This document shows positions 9,767 through 21,615 of a DNA stretch of 64,000 nt, piece by piece; the first letter of the stretch is position 1, and each line of letters begins with the position of its first letter. Position numbers and translations under genes: made by a program. Under the pieces are notes generated by a model. The model saw nothing but the letters and a program-made list of their open reading frames with translations. It was not told the origin of the DNA and searched no databases. The stretch spans positions 16,814-80,813 of the forward strand of contig NZ_JAKTNQ010000009.1 of assembly GCF_022760835.1 (NCBI RefSeq), in the 5' to 3' direction. This DNA comes from Thermus altitudinis. GTDB taxonomy: Bacteria > Deinococcota > Deinococci > Deinococcales > Thermaceae.

Positions 9767-10803
9767 AGCCCAAGGTAATCCGATACCTGGATAAGGGGGA
9801 GTTTCCCATAGGCGAGGGGGAAGCCTTGGCCCTTTACCGGGCCATGCGCCGGGCCCGGTTTTTTGACGAGAAGGCCCTTCTCCTTCAGCGCCAAGGACGG
9901 CTTGGGGTCTATGCCCCCTTCATGGGACAGGAGGCGGCGCAGGTTGGGGTGGCCTTGGCCCTAGGGGAGAAGGACTTTGTGGTGCCCAGTTACCGGGAGT
10001 CCGCCATGCTCTTAGCCCGCGGCCTCCCCATCCATACCTTGATCCTCTATTGGCGAGCCCATCCCGCAGGCTGGCGGTTTCCCCAAGGGGTGCGGGCGGT
10101 GAACCCTTACATCCCCATCGCCACCCAGATTCCCCAGGCGGTGGGCCTGGCCTTGGCGGGGCGGTACCGGGGGGAGGGTTGGGTGGTGGCCACCTCTATA
10201 GGGGACGGGGGGACCAGCGAGGGGGATTTCCACGAGGGGCTTAACTTTGCTGCCGTCTTTGACGCCCCCGTGGTCTTCCTGGTGCAGAACAACGGCTACG
10301 CCATCAGCGTGCCGCGGCAGAGGCAGATGCGGGTGGACTATATCGCCCGGCGGGCGGAGGGGTACGGGATTCCTGGGGTGGTGGTGGACGGCAACGACGC
10401 CTTCGCCGTCTACCTGGAGGCCAAAAAGGCGGTGGAAAGGGCCAGGAGGGGGGAAGGGCCCACCCTCCTGGAGGCCCTCACCTACCGCCTGGCTCCCCAC
10501 ACCACCTCCGATGACCCAAGCCGCTACCGCACCCGGGAGGAGGAGGAGGCCTGGCGGGCCAAGGACCCCATCCTCCGCCTCCGGAAGGCCCTCGAGGACC
10601 AGGGACTATGGGGAGTGGAGGCGGAGGAGGCCCTCTTGGGGGAGCTCGAGGAGGAGTTCGCCCGGGAGGTGGCCTTGGCGGACCAAGCCCCTGAGCCCAC
10701 GCCCGAGATGATTGTGGAGCATGTGTACGCGCAGATGGGCCCCGACCAGAGGCGGGCCTGGGAGGCCTTAAGGCAGGGGAAACACGTGGAGGAACTATGG
10801 TAG
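9763..10803 (+). CDS. 2-oxoacid dehydrogenase E1 component, alpha subunit
   Basis: 346-aa thiamine-diphosphate subunit decarboxylating a 2-oxo acid; partner of the beta subunit that follows. The ThDP/Mg motif is [36 protein letters not shown] near residues 148-183. The phosphorylation-loop region [19 protein letters not shown] and the N-terminal [21 protein letters not shown] are typical of the PdhA/BkdA alpha family. GTG start shared with the aminotransferase stop (GTGA). It overlaps the beta-subunit start by 7 nt. No E2 or E3 gene is adjacent. Pyruvate, branched-chain or methionine-derived 2-oxo acids cannot be distinguished. Confidence 0.87.
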   Translation: MKPKVIRYLDKGEFPIGEGEALALYRAMRRARFFDEKALLLQRQGRLGVYAPFMGQEAAQVGVALALGEKDFVVPSYRESAMLLARGLPIHTLILYWRAHPAGWRFPQGVRAVNPYIPIATQIPQAVGLALAGRYRGEGWVVATSIGDGGTSEGDFHEGLNFAAVFDAPVVFLVQNNGYAISVPRQRQMRVDYIARRAEGYGIPGVVVDGNDAFAVYLEAKKAVERARRGEGPTLLEALTYRLAPHTTSDDPSRYRTREEEEAWRAKDPILRLRKALEDQGLWGVEAEEALLGELEEEFAREVALADQAPEPTPEMIVEHVYAQMGPDQRRAWEALRQGKHVEELW

Positions 10804-11792
10804 CGGAAAAGGCCAGGGTGCTGAACCTGGTTCAGGCCATCAACGAGGCCCTGGACCTGGCCTTGGCTTGGGATGAGCGGGTTTTGGTCTTCGGGGAGGA
10901 TGTGGGCCGGCTTGGGGGGGTGTTCCGGGTCACGGAAGGCCTCCAGGCCAAATACGGGGAGAAACGGGTATTTGATACCCCCTTGGCGGAAAGCGGCATT
11001 CTGGGGCTGGCCATCGGCCTGGCCATGGGGGGATTGCGCCCGGTGGCGGAGATCCAGTTTGCCGGCTTTCTCTACCCGGCTTTGGACCAGATTCTTTCCC
11101 ACTTGGGCCGCTGGCGTCACCGTTCCCGGGGCCGAGTGGGTTTGCCCGTGGTGGTGCGGGCCCCCTATGGGGGAGGGGTGCACACCCCTGAGCAGCATGC
11201 GGACTCTCCCGAGGCCCTTTTGGCCCATACCCCTGGGGTTAAGGTGGTGATTCCCTCGAGCCCCGAAAGGGCCAAGGGTCTCCTCCTTGCCGCCATTGAG
11301 GACGAGGACCCCGTCTTTTTCCTGGAGGCCATCAAGCTCTACCGGGGGGTACGGGCGGAGGTGCCGGAAGGCTACTACACCCTCCCCTTGGGGAAGGCCC
11401 GGGTGGTGCGGGAAGGGAGGCACGCCACCCTGATCGGCTACGGGGGCATGGTGGAGGTGATGCTGGAGGCGGCTGGGGTGGCAGCCAAGGAGGGGGTGGA
11501 GGTCATGGTGGTGGACCTGGAAACCCTGGTTCCCCTGGATGAGGAGACCCTCCTCGAGGCGGTGCGGGAGACGGGCCGGGCGGTGGTGGTCTACGAGGCC
11601 ATGCGCACCGGTGGCTTCGGGGCCGAGATCGCCGCCCGTATCGCCGAAGGGGCCATAGACTACCTTCAGGCCCCCGTGGTGCGAGTGGCGGGATACGACG
11701 CCCCGTACCCTCCTTTCAGCGCCATTGAGCATTACTACCGGCCCAATGCTCGCCGGGTGCTGGCGGCTTTGCGGCGGGTTTTGGGCTTTTGA
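10797..11792 (+). CDS. 2-oxoacid dehydrogenase E1 component, beta subunit
   Basis: 331-aa transketolase-type beta subunit forming the alpha2beta2 E1 with the previous gene. Seen: [109 protein letters not shown], and the C-terminal [19 protein letters not shown] with a YDAPYPPF loop. Length and motif order match PdhB/BkdB. It starts inside the alpha gene. It is followed by 185 bp with no recognised gene before hemL. Confidence 0.88.
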   Translation: MVAEKARVLNLVQAINEALDLALAWDERVLVFGEDVGRLGGVFRVTEGLQAKYGEKRVFDTPLAESGILGLAIGLAMGGLRPVAEIQFAGFLYPALDQILSHLGRWRHRSRGRVGLPVVVRAPYGGGVHTPEQHADSPEALLAHTPGVKVVIPSSPERAKGLLLAAIEDEDPVFFLEAIKLYRGVRAEVPEGYYTLPLGKARVVREGRHATLIGYGGMVEVMLEAAGVAAKEGVEVMVVDLETLVPLDEETLLEAVRETGRAVVVYEAMRTGGFGAEIAARIAEGAIDYLQAPVVRVAGYDAPYPPFSAIEHYYRPNARRVLAALRRVLGF

Positions 11793-11942
11793 AAACGCAG
11801 GGTTTTAGGTGGGGTTGTCTGGCCCTTGCTTGGGCGCCCTTGATGGTCCCTTTGCTGCTGGTGGCAAGATTTGCAACTATGTCTTGTGTGGCCACGACCC
11901 GTCCTCGGGTTATCCGTGGGTTTGAGTAGGACGTAGCCCGTT

Positions 11943-11970
11943 TTGACCCAGGCGCGGGCTGGCGTAGAGT
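11943..11970 (+). promoter_or_regulatory. hemL promoter, leaderless type
   Basis: TTGACC (11943-11948), 16-bp spacer, TAGAGT (11965-11970), then 7 nt to the hemL ATG. No Shine-Dalgarno is present, so the transcript probably begins at or next to the start codon. The rest of 11793-11942 shows nothing I recognise. Confidence 0.65.
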
Positions 11971-11977
11971 GTAAGGC

Positions 11978-13252
11978 ATGGAGAGGCCCATCTCTGAAAG
12001 GCTTTTTACCGAAGCCCAAAGGCATATCCCCGGCGGGGTTTCCAGTCCCGTTAGGGCCTTCAAGGCGGTGGGGGGTACGCCTCCTTTCCTCGTGCGGGGG
12101 GAGGGGGCCTACGTGTGGGATGCCGATGGGAACCGGTATGTGGACTACGTGCTCAGCTGGGGGCCCTTGATCCTGGGCCATGCTCACCCGCAAGTGGTGC
12201 AACGGGTTAAGGAGGTGGCGGAAGGGGGCCTCACCTTTGGTGCCCCTCACCCTTTGGAGGCCGAGCTGGCCAAGGCCGTGAAACGGGCCTTCCCCATGGT
12301 GGAGCTGGTGCGCTTTGTCAGCTCCGGCACCGAAGCCACCATGTCGGCCTTGCGCCTGGCCCGGGGGTATACGGGAAGGAAGTACATCGTCAAGTTCCGG
12401 GGCAACTACCACGGGCATGCGGACGGCCTCTTGGTGGAGGCGGGAAGCGGAGCCCTCACTCTGGGGGTTCCCAGCAGCGCCGGGGTGCCCGAGGAGTACG
12501 CCGGCCTCACCCTGGTCCTGGAGTACAACGATCCCCTAGGTCTTAGGGAGGTCTTGAGGGAGAGGGGAGAGGAGATCGCCGCCATCATCTTTGAGCCGGT
12601 GGTGGGCAACGCCGGGGTCTTGCTCCCCACGGAGGAGTTCCTAAAGGCCCTGCATGAGGCCCGGCAGTACGGGGTCCTCCTTATCGCCGACGAGGTGATG
12701 ACGGGCTTCCGCCTGGCCTTGGGCGGGGCCACGGAGCGCCTGGGCCTAAGGCCCGACCTGGTCACCCTAGGGAAGATCCTTGGGGGAGGGCTTCCCGCCG
12801 CCGCCTATGGGGGAAGGCGGGAGATTATGGAAAGGGTGGCTCCCCTAGGACCCGTCTACCAGGCGGGGACGCTTTCGGGGAATCCCTTGGCCATGGCCAC
12901 GGGCCTGGCCACTTTGGAGATCCTGGAGAGAAATCCCGGTTACTACGCGTACCTGGAGGCCCTAGGGGCGAAGCTGGAGGCGGGGCTTAGAGAGGTCTTG
13001 TCGCAAAAGGGCATTCCCCACACGGTAAACCGCATGGGCTCCATGTTGACCGTCTTCTTCACCGAGGGGCCGGTGGTCACCTTCCAAGACGCCAGGCGCA
13101 CGGACACGGAGCTTTTCAAGCGCTTCTTCCATGGCCTCCTGGACCGGGGCGTGTACTGGCCACCCTCCAACTTTGAGGCGGCCTTCCTTTCCGTGGCCCA
13201 TGGGGAGGAGGATGTGGCCCTTACCCTCGAGGCCCTAGCCAAAGCCCTCTAG
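11978..13252 (+). CDS. hemL: Glutamate-1-semialdehyde 2,1-aminomutase
   Basis: 424-aa PLP enzyme that makes 5-aminolevulinate from glutamate-1-semialdehyde in C5-pathway haem synthesis. Seen: IPGGVSSPVRAFKAVGGTPPF (family signature), VSSGTEATMSALRLARGYTGR, FRGNYHGHADGLLVEAGSG, IIFEPVVGNAGVL, LLIADEVMTGFRLALGGA, the PLP lysine in LVTLGKILGGGLPAAAYGG, and QAGTLSGNPLAMATGLATLE. Full family length. The mnmE ATG lies 3 nt after the stop, so the two are probably co-transcribed. Confidence 0.97.
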   Translation: MERPISERLFTEAQRHIPGGVSSPVRAFKAVGGTPPFLVRGEGAYVWDADGNRYVDYVLSWGPLILGHAHPQVVQRVKEVAEGGLTFGAPHPLEAELAKAVKRAFPMVELVRFVSSGTEATMSALRLARGYTGRKYIVKFRGNYHGHADGLLVEAGSGALTLGVPSSAGVPEEYAGLTLVLEYNDPLGLREVLRERGEEIAAIIFEPVVGNAGVLLPTEEFLKALHEARQYGVLLIADEVMTGFRLALGGATERLGLRPDLVTLGKILGGGLPAAAYGGRREIMERVAPLGPVYQAGTLSGNPLAMATGLATLEILERNPGYYAYLEALGAKLEAGLREVLSQKGIPHTVNRMGSMLTVFFTEGPVVTFQDARRTDTELFKRFFHGLLDRGVYWPPSNFEAAFLSVAHGEEDVALTLEALAKAL

Positions 13253-13255
13253 CCC

Positions 13256-14554
13256 ATGACCCTGAAGGACCCCATCTGCGCCATCGCTACTCCCTTGGGG
13301 AAGGGGGCCATCGGGGTGGTGCGGCTTTCGGGGGAGGGGGCTTTGGCCATTGCCAGCCAGGTGTGGCGGGGAAAGGATCCCCGGAAGCTGAAGGGCGGCC
13401 GGTTCACCCTGGGGGAGGTGGTGGACCCGGAAACGGGAGAGGTCCTGGACCAGGCCCTCCTTTTGGTCTTCCGGGCACCCCGGTCCTACACCGGGGAGGA
13501 GGCCTGCGAGTTCCACACCCATGGCTCGCCGGCGGTTTTGAGGAGGGTCCTGGAGGCCCTGGTGAAGGCGGGGGCTCGCGTGGCGGCTCCGGGCGAGTTC
13601 ACCTTCCGGGCCTACATGAACGGGAAGCTGGACCTGGCCCAAGCGGAAGCGGTCTTGGCCCTGGTGGAGGCGGAAGGGGAGTTGGCCCGCCGCCAGGCCT
13701 TAAGGAGCCTGGAGGGGAGCTTTTCGCAGAAGATTGCCAGCCTGGAGGACCAGCTCCTTTCCCTCCTGGCCCACATCCAGGCCCTCTTGGACTACCCCGA
13801 GGAGGGGGTGGAGCCCCTGGAGGCCAAGCGGGTGATTGGGGAGGTGCTGGAGGAGGTGGAGGCCCTCCTGGCCCAGGGCCGGGCCTCCCGGCTGGCCCAG
13901 AAGGGAGCCCGCCTGGCCCTAATCGGGGCGCCCAATGCCGGTAAGAGCTCCCTTCTCAACGCCCTTTTGGGCTACGAAAGGGCCTTGGTGTCCCCTATCC
14001 CCGGCACCACCCGGGACTATCTAGAAGCCCCTTTGGAGCTTTTCGGCATTCCCCTGGTGGCGGTGGACACCGCGGGGATAAGGGACACGGAAGACCCCCT
14101 GGAAAGGGCGGGGGTGGAACGGGCCTTAAGGATCGCCGAGGAGGCCGACCTGGTGCTTTACGTGGCCGACCGCTCGGCTCCCAAGCCTCCCCTTCCTCCC
14201 TTGCCCCCCGGGAGCTTGAAGGTGGCCACCAAGGCCGACCTTCCCCCCCTATGGGAAGACCCGGAGTTCCTTCCCGTTTCCAGCCTCACCGGCCAGGGCC
14301 TGGACCGGCTTAAGGAGGCCATCCGGGAGGCCCTTTTAGGCAGGGAAGGGGGGGAGTACCTCCTCACCGAGCGACAGCTCCAGGCCCTCCACCGGGCCAG
14401 GGAGAGGCTTCTCGAGGCCTTGGACCTCCCCGAGGACCTGATGGGGCTGGCCCTGGAGGAAGCCGTGCGCACCCTGGCCTCCCTAAGGGGCCGGAGGGAG
14501 GTTTCCCCGGAGGTGGTGGCCCGCATCTTCCAGAACTTTTGCGTAGGGAAGTAG
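13256..14554 (+). CDS. mnmE: tRNA modification GTPase MnmE
   Basis: 432-aa GTPase that with MnmG installs (carboxymethyl)aminomethyl groups on U34 of tRNAs. An N-terminal formyl-THF-binding domain (ICAIATPLGKGAIGVVRLSGEGA, CEFHTHGSPAVLRRVLEAL, GEFTFRAYMNGKLDLAQAEAV) is followed by helices and an inserted G domain: P-loop GAPNAGKSS from about residue 224, G2/G3 in PGTTRDYLEA and DTAGIRDTEDPLERAGVERA, G4 TKAD. The C-terminal Cys-Val-Gly-Lys supplies the conserved cysteine. mnmG is not here. Converges on metX with 2 nt between stop codons. Confidence 0.97.
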   Translation: MTLKDPICAIATPLGKGAIGVVRLSGEGALAIASQVWRGKDPRKLKGGRFTLGEVVDPETGEVLDQALLLVFRAPRSYTGEEACEFHTHGSPAVLRRVLEALVKAGARVAAPGEFTFRAYMNGKLDLAQAEAVLALVEAEGELARRQALRSLEGSFSQKIASLEDQLLSLLAHIQALLDYPEEGVEPLEAKRVIGEVLEEVEALLAQGRASRLAQKGARLALIGAPNAGKSSLLNALLGYERALVSPIPGTTRDYLEAPLELFGIPLVAVDTAGIRDTEDPLERAGVERALRIAEEADLVLYVADRSAPKPPLPPLPPGSLKVATKADLPPLWEDPEFLPVSSLTGQGLDRLKEAIREALLGREGGEYLLTERQLQALHRARERLLEALDLPEDLMGLALEEAVRTLASLRGRREVSPEVVARIFQNFCVGK

Positions 14555-14556
14555 GG

Positions 14557-17057
<2,501 letters not shown>

Positions 17058-17090
17058 CTAGAAGGGGTTGGGCGTGGCGCTTACCCCCCT

Positions 17091-17228
17091 CTCTTATCGT
17101 CCCCGGGCGTTTCCCCCACCCGGGCCGGCCTTGGCACCAGCCCCACCCGCATCCGGCCATGGAACGGAAGGGATGGGAGGTTGCCGCGGTTTCACAGGGC
17201 CGTACCCTCCACCGCTCTGGATAAGAGA
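17091..17228 (-). ncRNA. SAM-I (S-box) riboswitch in the metY leader
   Basis: Read on the minus strand, the leader carries the S-box core: CTTATCCAGAGCGGTGGAGG, then GGCCCTGTGAAACCGCGGCA followed by ACC, then GGTGCCAAGGCC, and a P4 stem CCCGGG/CCCGGG arm ending in GATAAGAG. P1 is CTCTTATC (5' strand, about 17227-17220) with GATAAGAG (17098-17091). These are the conserved internal-loop, kink-turn and SAM-binding blocks of SAM-I RNAs. SAM binding is expected to reduce expression of metY-metX. Between P1 and the metY start are about 129 nt holding alternative helices described in the findings. Confidence 0.93.
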
Positions 17229-17268
17229 ACGGGCTGGTTTTCGCCGCGCCCCGGCGCGGTTAAGGGTT

Positions 17269-17297
17269 AGTGTAGGAGGAGGGTTCTTTTCCGTCAA
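17269..17297 (-). promoter_or_regulatory. metY-metX promoter
   Basis: Minus-strand TTGACG (17297-17292), 17-bp spacer, TACACT (17274-17269). Transcription should start near 17262, about 34 nt before riboswitch P1, giving a leader of about 300 nt. Confidence 0.75.
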
Positions 17298-17301
17298 CCC
17301 T

Positions 17302-17330
17302 TTGACCTTTTAGCCTTCCTACCCTATACT
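17302..17330 (+). promoter_or_regulatory. tRNA-Pro promoter
   Basis: TTGACC (17302-17307), 17-bp spacer, TATACT (17325-17330). The start is expected 4-5 nt before the mature tRNA 5' end. Its -35 box is only 4 bp from the -35 of the divergent metY promoter, so the two are back to back. Confidence 0.78.
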
Positions 17331-17341
17331 GATGGGCGCTA

Positions 17342-17418
17342 CGGGGAGTAGCGCAGCCCGGTAGCGCACCTCGTTCGGGACGAGGGGGTCGCTGGTTCAA
17401 ATCCAGTCTCCCCGACCA
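17342..17418 (+). tRNA. tRNA-Pro, anticodon CGG, CCA encoded
   Basis: 77-nt cloverleaf. The acceptor stem CGGGGAG pairs with CTCCCCG; discriminator A plus encoded CCA follow. The D arm is GCGC/GCGC. The anticodon stem CCTCG/CGAGG closes loop TTCGGGA with CGG at positions 34-36, reading Pro codon CCG. The T arm contains GGTTCAAATCC. A good promoter lies just upstream and a hairpin terminator 5 nt downstream, so this is a single-tRNA transcript. Confidence 0.96.
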
Positions 17419-17422
17419 GAAG

Positions 17423-17444
17423 GCCGGCCCTAGGGCCGGCTTTT
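17423..17444 (+). terminator. Terminator after tRNA-Pro
   Basis: GCCGGCC (17423-17429), loop CTAG, GGCCGGC (17434-17440), then TTTT. Only 3 bp after the T-run is a TATACT hexamer that probably serves the next gene. Confidence 0.85.
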
Positions 17445-17458
17445 CGTATACTCCTCCC

Positions 17459-18949
17459 GTGGGCTTTCTGGCGGGCCTGGCCCTTTTGCTTTTGGGGCTT
17501 CACCTCATTGGGGAAGGGCTTTCCTCCGTCAAGGGGAAGCGGTACCTCCTGGCGCGGGCCTTCTCCACACCGGAGGGTCTTTTGCTTTCCGGTTTCCTCT
17601 TGGGCCTGTTCTCGGGCAGCGGGACCGGCCTCTCCCTCCTGGCCCTGGGGCTTTTGGAAGGGGGGATCTTTTTCCTGGGGCAGGCCGCTCTCCTTTCCTT
17701 GGCGGCCACCTTTGGGGCCAGTGCTTGGGTGGGGGTGGTGGCCCTGGCCCAGCGGGAGGTGGCCGAGGCGCTGTTGGTCCTCGGCCTTCCCCTTTTCCTC
17801 TTCCGGGGAAGCCGGAGCGGGGGGCTGGTTCTCCTGGGGTCGGGCCTTCTTTTCCTGGGCTTTTTGGAGATGGGCCAAGGGGCTACGGCCGTTGTGCCTC
17901 TTCTGAACCTGTTGGGCCCGGCTCCATGGGTCTTGTATCTGGTGGGGATCCTTCTGGCCTTCTTTTTGGGGACCGCCAACGGGGTGGCGGCTTTGGCCCT
18001 GGCCCTTCTACCCTTTTTGGGGCAGGAGGGGGGGATGGCCTTGACCCTGGGGGCAGGGGTGGGGGTTTCGGGGATCCTTTTCCTGGCGGCCTTGGGGGGT
18101 AGGAGGGAGGCATGGGCGCTTTCCGCGGTGCTCTTTGGGCATCGGTTGCTTCTCTCCTTGCCCTTCTTGCTCCTGCTTGGGCCCTTAGGGGGGCTGGGGG
18201 TGGTGGGGCTCCATCTCCTGAGCCATGGGGTCTATGCCTTGGGCTTTCTTCCTCTCCAGGCCTTTTACCTGCGCGTGGTGCAGCGCCTGTTCCCCCGCCC
18301 CAGCATCAGCCCCAAGTACCTTTCCCTCGAGGCCCTGGAAACCCCAAGCCTGGCCTATGCCCTGGTGCGGAGGGAGCTGGGCCGGGTGGCGGATGCCGTG
18401 CGGGACATGTTGGCTAAGGCGGTGCGCATCCTGGCCCAGGAGGAGGGCGGCGAGGCGGAGCTCGAGGCCCTGGAGGAGAAGGTGGACCGGCTTACCCGGG
18501 AGGTGGTCCTCTACACGGCCGAGCTTTCCACCCGTACCCGGGACGAGCGGGCGGTGCGCTTCTTCGTGGCGGCCAGCGAGCTGGAGCACCTGGGGGATCT
18601 GGTGCGCCGGGTGGTACGGCAAGCGGAGAAGCTTTGGGCCCAGGGCTTGACCTTCAGCCCGGAAGGCAAGGAGGACCTTTTAGAGGCGGGGAGGCTGGTG
18701 TTAGGCCGCTTGGAGCGCATGGCGGCGGCCTTGGCCACGGGGGACAAGGCTTTGGCGGAGGGGGTTTTGTCCGAGGAAGGGGAGGTGGCGGCCTTTCTGG
18801 ATCGCTTGCGGCGGGCGCACCTAAGCCGCCTGGAAAGCGGAAGGGCGGAGAGCCGGGCCACCACCTTGGCCCACCTGGATCTCCTCATCACCCTAGAGGA
18901 GGTTTCCAGCGGGGTGGATAGGCTTTGCCGCCTGGTCCGGGAGCTTTAA
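17459..18949 (+). CDS. Na+/phosphate cotransporter-family protein with PhoU-like C-terminal domain
   Basis: 496-aa inner-membrane protein. Residues 1-280 contain eight or more hydrophobic segments in two halves with [18 protein letters not shown] and [16 protein letters not shown], resembling the glutamine/serine-rich repeats of NptA-type transporters (normally QSSSA-like, here diverged). Residues about 300-496 are cytoplasmic helices of PhoU type ([48 protein letters not shown]). Predicted to import phosphate with Na+, though the diverged motif makes substrate uncertain. GTG start; TATACT (17447-17452) stands 6 nt upstream with no Shine-Dalgarno, implying a leaderless mRNA. Confidence 0.72.
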   Translation: MGFLAGLALLLLGLHLIGEGLSSVKGKRYLLARAFSTPEGLLLSGFLLGLFSGSGTGLSLLALGLLEGGIFFLGQAALLSLAATFGASAWVGVVALAQREVAEALLVLGLPLFLFRGSRSGGLVLLGSGLLFLGFLEMGQGATAVVPLLNLLGPAPWVLYLVGILLAFFLGTANGVAALALALLPFLGQEGGMALTLGAGVGVSGILFLAALGGRREAWALSAVLFGHRLLLSLPFLLLLGPLGGLGVVGLHLLSHGVYALGFLPLQAFYLRVVQRLFPRPSISPKYLSLEALETPSLAYALVRRELGRVADAVRDMLAKAVRILAQEEGGEAELEALEEKVDRLTREVVLYTAELSTRTRDERAVRFFVAASELEHLGDLVRRVVRQAEKLWAQGLTFSPEGKEDLLEAGRLVLGRLERMAAALATGDKALAEGVLSEEGEVAAFLDRLRRAHLSRLESGRAESRATTLAHLDLLITLEEVSSGVDRLCRLVREL

Positions 18950-18959
18950 GCTAGGAAGC

Positions 18960-19475
18960 GTGGTGAGGATCCTGGGCGGCAAGGCCAAGGGGGTTCCGCT
19001 GAAGGTGCCGGCTTCGGCCAGGCCCTCCCCAGTGCGCCTGAGAAAGGCCCTTTTTGACTATCTTCGCCTGCGCTACCCCAAGCGGGGCCGGTTCCTGGAC
19101 CTGTATGCGGGAAGTGGGGCGGTGGGCCTCGAGGCGGCCAGCGAGGGCTTTGAGGCCACCTTGGTGGAAAAGGACAGGGAAGCCGTGGCCCTCCTTAAGG
19201 AGAACCTTCGCCGCACGGGGCTTAAGGCCCGCATCGTGCCCTTGCCGGTGGAGGTGTTCCTCCCCGAGGCCAAAGCCCGGGGCGAACGCTACACCGTGGC
19301 CTTCATGGCCCCTCCCTACCCCCTGGATCTCGTCCAGGCCTTCCAGGCCCTCCTGGAAAGCGGCCTGGTGGAGAAGGGAGGGCTTTATATCCTGCAGCAC
19401 CCTAAGGACCTGCACCTTCCCTTCGGGGAGCGGCGGGTGTACGGGGAGAATGCCCTTACCCTGGTGGAGGCTTAG
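18960..19475 (+). CDS. rsmD: 16S rRNA (guanine966-N2)-methyltransferase RsmD
   Basis: 171-aa SAM-dependent Rossmann methyltransferase expected to modify G966 of 16S rRNA. Seen: VRILGGKAKGVPLKVPASARPSPVRLRKALFDYL (RsmD N-terminal signature with the GxxKG and RP...R pattern), motif I FLDLYAGSGAVGLEAASEG, acidic VEKDREAV. Motif IV reads APPY (residues 117-120) instead of the family's usual DPPY; I recall the same in the T. thermophilus homologue. The coaD ATG follows the stop directly, the common rsmD-coaD pairing. Confidence 0.88.
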   Translation: MVRILGGKAKGVPLKVPASARPSPVRLRKALFDYLRLRYPKRGRFLDLYAGSGAVGLEAASEGFEATLVEKDREAVALLKENLRRTGLKARIVPLPVEVFLPEAKARGERYTVAFMAPPYPLDLVQAFQALLESGLVEKGGLYILQHPKDLHLPFGERRVYGENALTLVEA

Positions 19476-19961
<486 letters not shown>

Positions 19962-19980
19962 AATCCCCTTGGAGGTGGCC

Positions 19981-21573
19981 ATGAAGGCTTTTTCCAGCAA
20001 GTACGGGAACACCTTGGAGTTCGGGCATCTCATCGGCGGGGAGGAGGTCTTTGAAGAGGAGGTCTTGGAGAGGCGGAATCCTGCGGACCTCGAGGACCTG
20101 GTGGCCCGCTTTCCCCAAGGCACCAAGGAAACCCTAAGGAAGGCTGCCCTGAGGGCGCGGGAGGCCTTTAGGGAGTGGAGCCAGACCCCGGCTCCCGTGC
20201 GGGGACAGGTGCTCTTCAACCTGGCCAAGATTCTAGAGAGGGAGAAGCCCACCCTGACCCGGCTGATGGTGCGGGAGGTGGGGAAGACCTTCAAGGAGGC
20301 GGGTGGGGATGTGCAGGAGGCCATTGACACCGCCATCTTCTTCGCCTCCGAGGGGCGGAGGCTTTACGGCCAAACCGTGCCCAGCGAGATGCGGAACAAG
20401 GAGCTTTTCACCTTCCGCAGGCCCTTGGGCGTGGTGGGGATGATCACCGCCGGCAACTTCCCCATCGCCGTGCCCAGCTGGAAGCTGATCCCCGCGGTTC
20501 TTACGGGGAACACCGTGGTGTGGAAGCCCTCCGATGACTCCCCCACCCTTTCCTATATCTTCGTCAAGCTCTTTGAGGAGGCGGGCCTGCCCCCCGGGGT
20601 CATCAACGTGGTCTTTGGCGGGGGTAAGGGCTCCACGGGCCAGTGGCTGGTGGAGCTCATGGACGAGGGCCTCCTTAACAAGTTCGCCTTCACCGGCAGC
20701 ACCCAGGTGGGGCGCTGGATCGGGGAGGTGGCAGGGCGGAACCTGATCCGGCCCACCCTGGAACTGGGAGGCAAAAACCCCTTGGTGGTGATGCGGGATG
20801 CCGATCTGGATTTGGCGGTGGAGGGGGCCTGGTGGAGCGCCTTCGCCACCGGAGGGCAGCGGTGCACCTCGGCGGGAAATATCCTCGTGGACGCACCCAT
20901 TTATGACGAGTTCAAAAAGCGCTTCCTGGAAAGGGCCGAGGCCACGGTGGTGGGGAACCCCCTTCTCCACCCTGAGGTCACCTATGGTCCCTTTATCAAC
21001 GAGCGGCTATACCGTCGCTGGGAGGAGCATTACACCTGGGGAAAGGAGGACGGGGCCACCTTGCTCTTGGGCCAGGGGCGCATCACCCGGGAAAACCCCT
21101 ACCCCCGCTTCCGGGGTGACCCCGAGGCGGGCCTCTACGGCTGGCCCACGGTCTGGGAGGCCAGGCCCGGGATGCGCCAGTTCGCCGAGGAGATTTTCGG
21201 CCCCACCATCAACCTGGTCAAGGTGGAGGGCATTGAGGAGGCCATAGAGGTGGCCAACGCCACCCCCTACGGGCTTTCCAGCGCCATCTACACCAACCAC
21301 CGCCACTGGGCTTACCTCTTCAAGGTGGGCATCCGGGCGGGGATGACCAGCATCAACAACGCCACCGTGGGCGCCGAGGCGCATCTGCCCTTCGGGGGGG
21401 TAAAGGCCAGCGGCAACGGGGCCCGGGAGTCGGGTATCTGGGTCATTGAGGAGTACACCTACTGGCAGGCGGTGAACGAGGAGTACTCCGGCAAGCTCCA
21501 GCTGGCCCAGATGGATACCGGCTACGTGAACCCCAAGCCCCCCACGCCCTGGGGAGAAATCCTGGGCTTTTGA
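19981..21573 (+). CDS. Aldehyde dehydrogenase family protein (semialdehyde-type)
   Basis: 530-aa NAD(P)-dependent aldehyde dehydrogenase. Motifs: PLGVVGMITAGNFPIAVPSWKLIPAVLTGNTVVWKPSDD (cofactor site), FTGSTQVGRWIGEVAGRN, catalytic Glu about 261 in TLELGGKNPLVV, catalytic Cys about 295 in GGQRCTSAGNILVD, FGPTINLVKVEGIEEAIEVANATPYGLSS. The closest remembered relatives are 2-aminoadipate semialdehyde / piperideine-6-carboxylate or P5C-type dehydrogenases; the substrate is unassigned. Start 19981 is chosen for the GGAGG 6 nt upstream; a longer frame reaches back into coaD and is unlikely. A stem without a T-run spans its stop codon. Confidence 0.85.
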   Translation: MKAFSSKYGNTLEFGHLIGGEEVFEEEVLERRNPADLEDLVARFPQGTKETLRKAALRAREAFREWSQTPAPVRGQVLFNLAKILEREKPTLTRLMVREVGKTFKEAGGDVQEAIDTAIFFASEGRRLYGQTVPSEMRNKELFTFRRPLGVVGMITAGNFPIAVPSWKLIPAVLTGNTVVWKPSDDSPTLSYIFVKLFEEAGLPPGVINVVFGGGKGSTGQWLVELMDEGLLNKFAFTGSTQVGRWIGEVAGRNLIRPTLELGGKNPLVVMRDADLDLAVEGAWWSAFATGGQRCTSAGNILVDAPIYDEFKKRFLERAEATVVGNPLLHPEVTYGPFINERLYRRWEEHYTWGKEDGATLLLGQGRITRENPYPRFRGDPEAGLYGWPTVWEARPGMRQFAEEIFGPTINLVKVEGIEEAIEVANATPYGLSSAIYTNHRHWAYLFKVGIRAGMTSINNATVGAEAHLPFGGVKASGNGARESGIWVIEEYTYWQAVNEEYSGKLQLAQMDTGYVNPKPPTPWGEILGF

Positions 21574-21590
21574 AGGCCGTGAGGGCCTTC
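21572..21590. terminator. Possible bidirectional terminator between aldehyde dehydrogenase and aroH
   Basis: GAAGGCC (21572-21578), 5-nt loop, GGCCTTC (21584-21590). A strong 7-bp stem but no U-run on either strand, between convergent genes. Confidence 0.4.
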
Positions 21591-21615
21591 CCCGGGGCCT
21601 TGGGATCCCCTTTGG

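Noticed and set aside
10524..11732. 402-codon minus-strand frame opposite the E1 genes
   Set aside because: No recognisable domain, covers the conserved E1 beta gene, and low-complexity His/Gly-rich sequence typical of antisense shadows in Thermus.
11793..11942. Possible small RNA or CRISPR-like repeat in the pdhB-hemL gap
   Set aside because: No repeated unit, no convincing hairpin and no promoter other than that of hemL could be identified.
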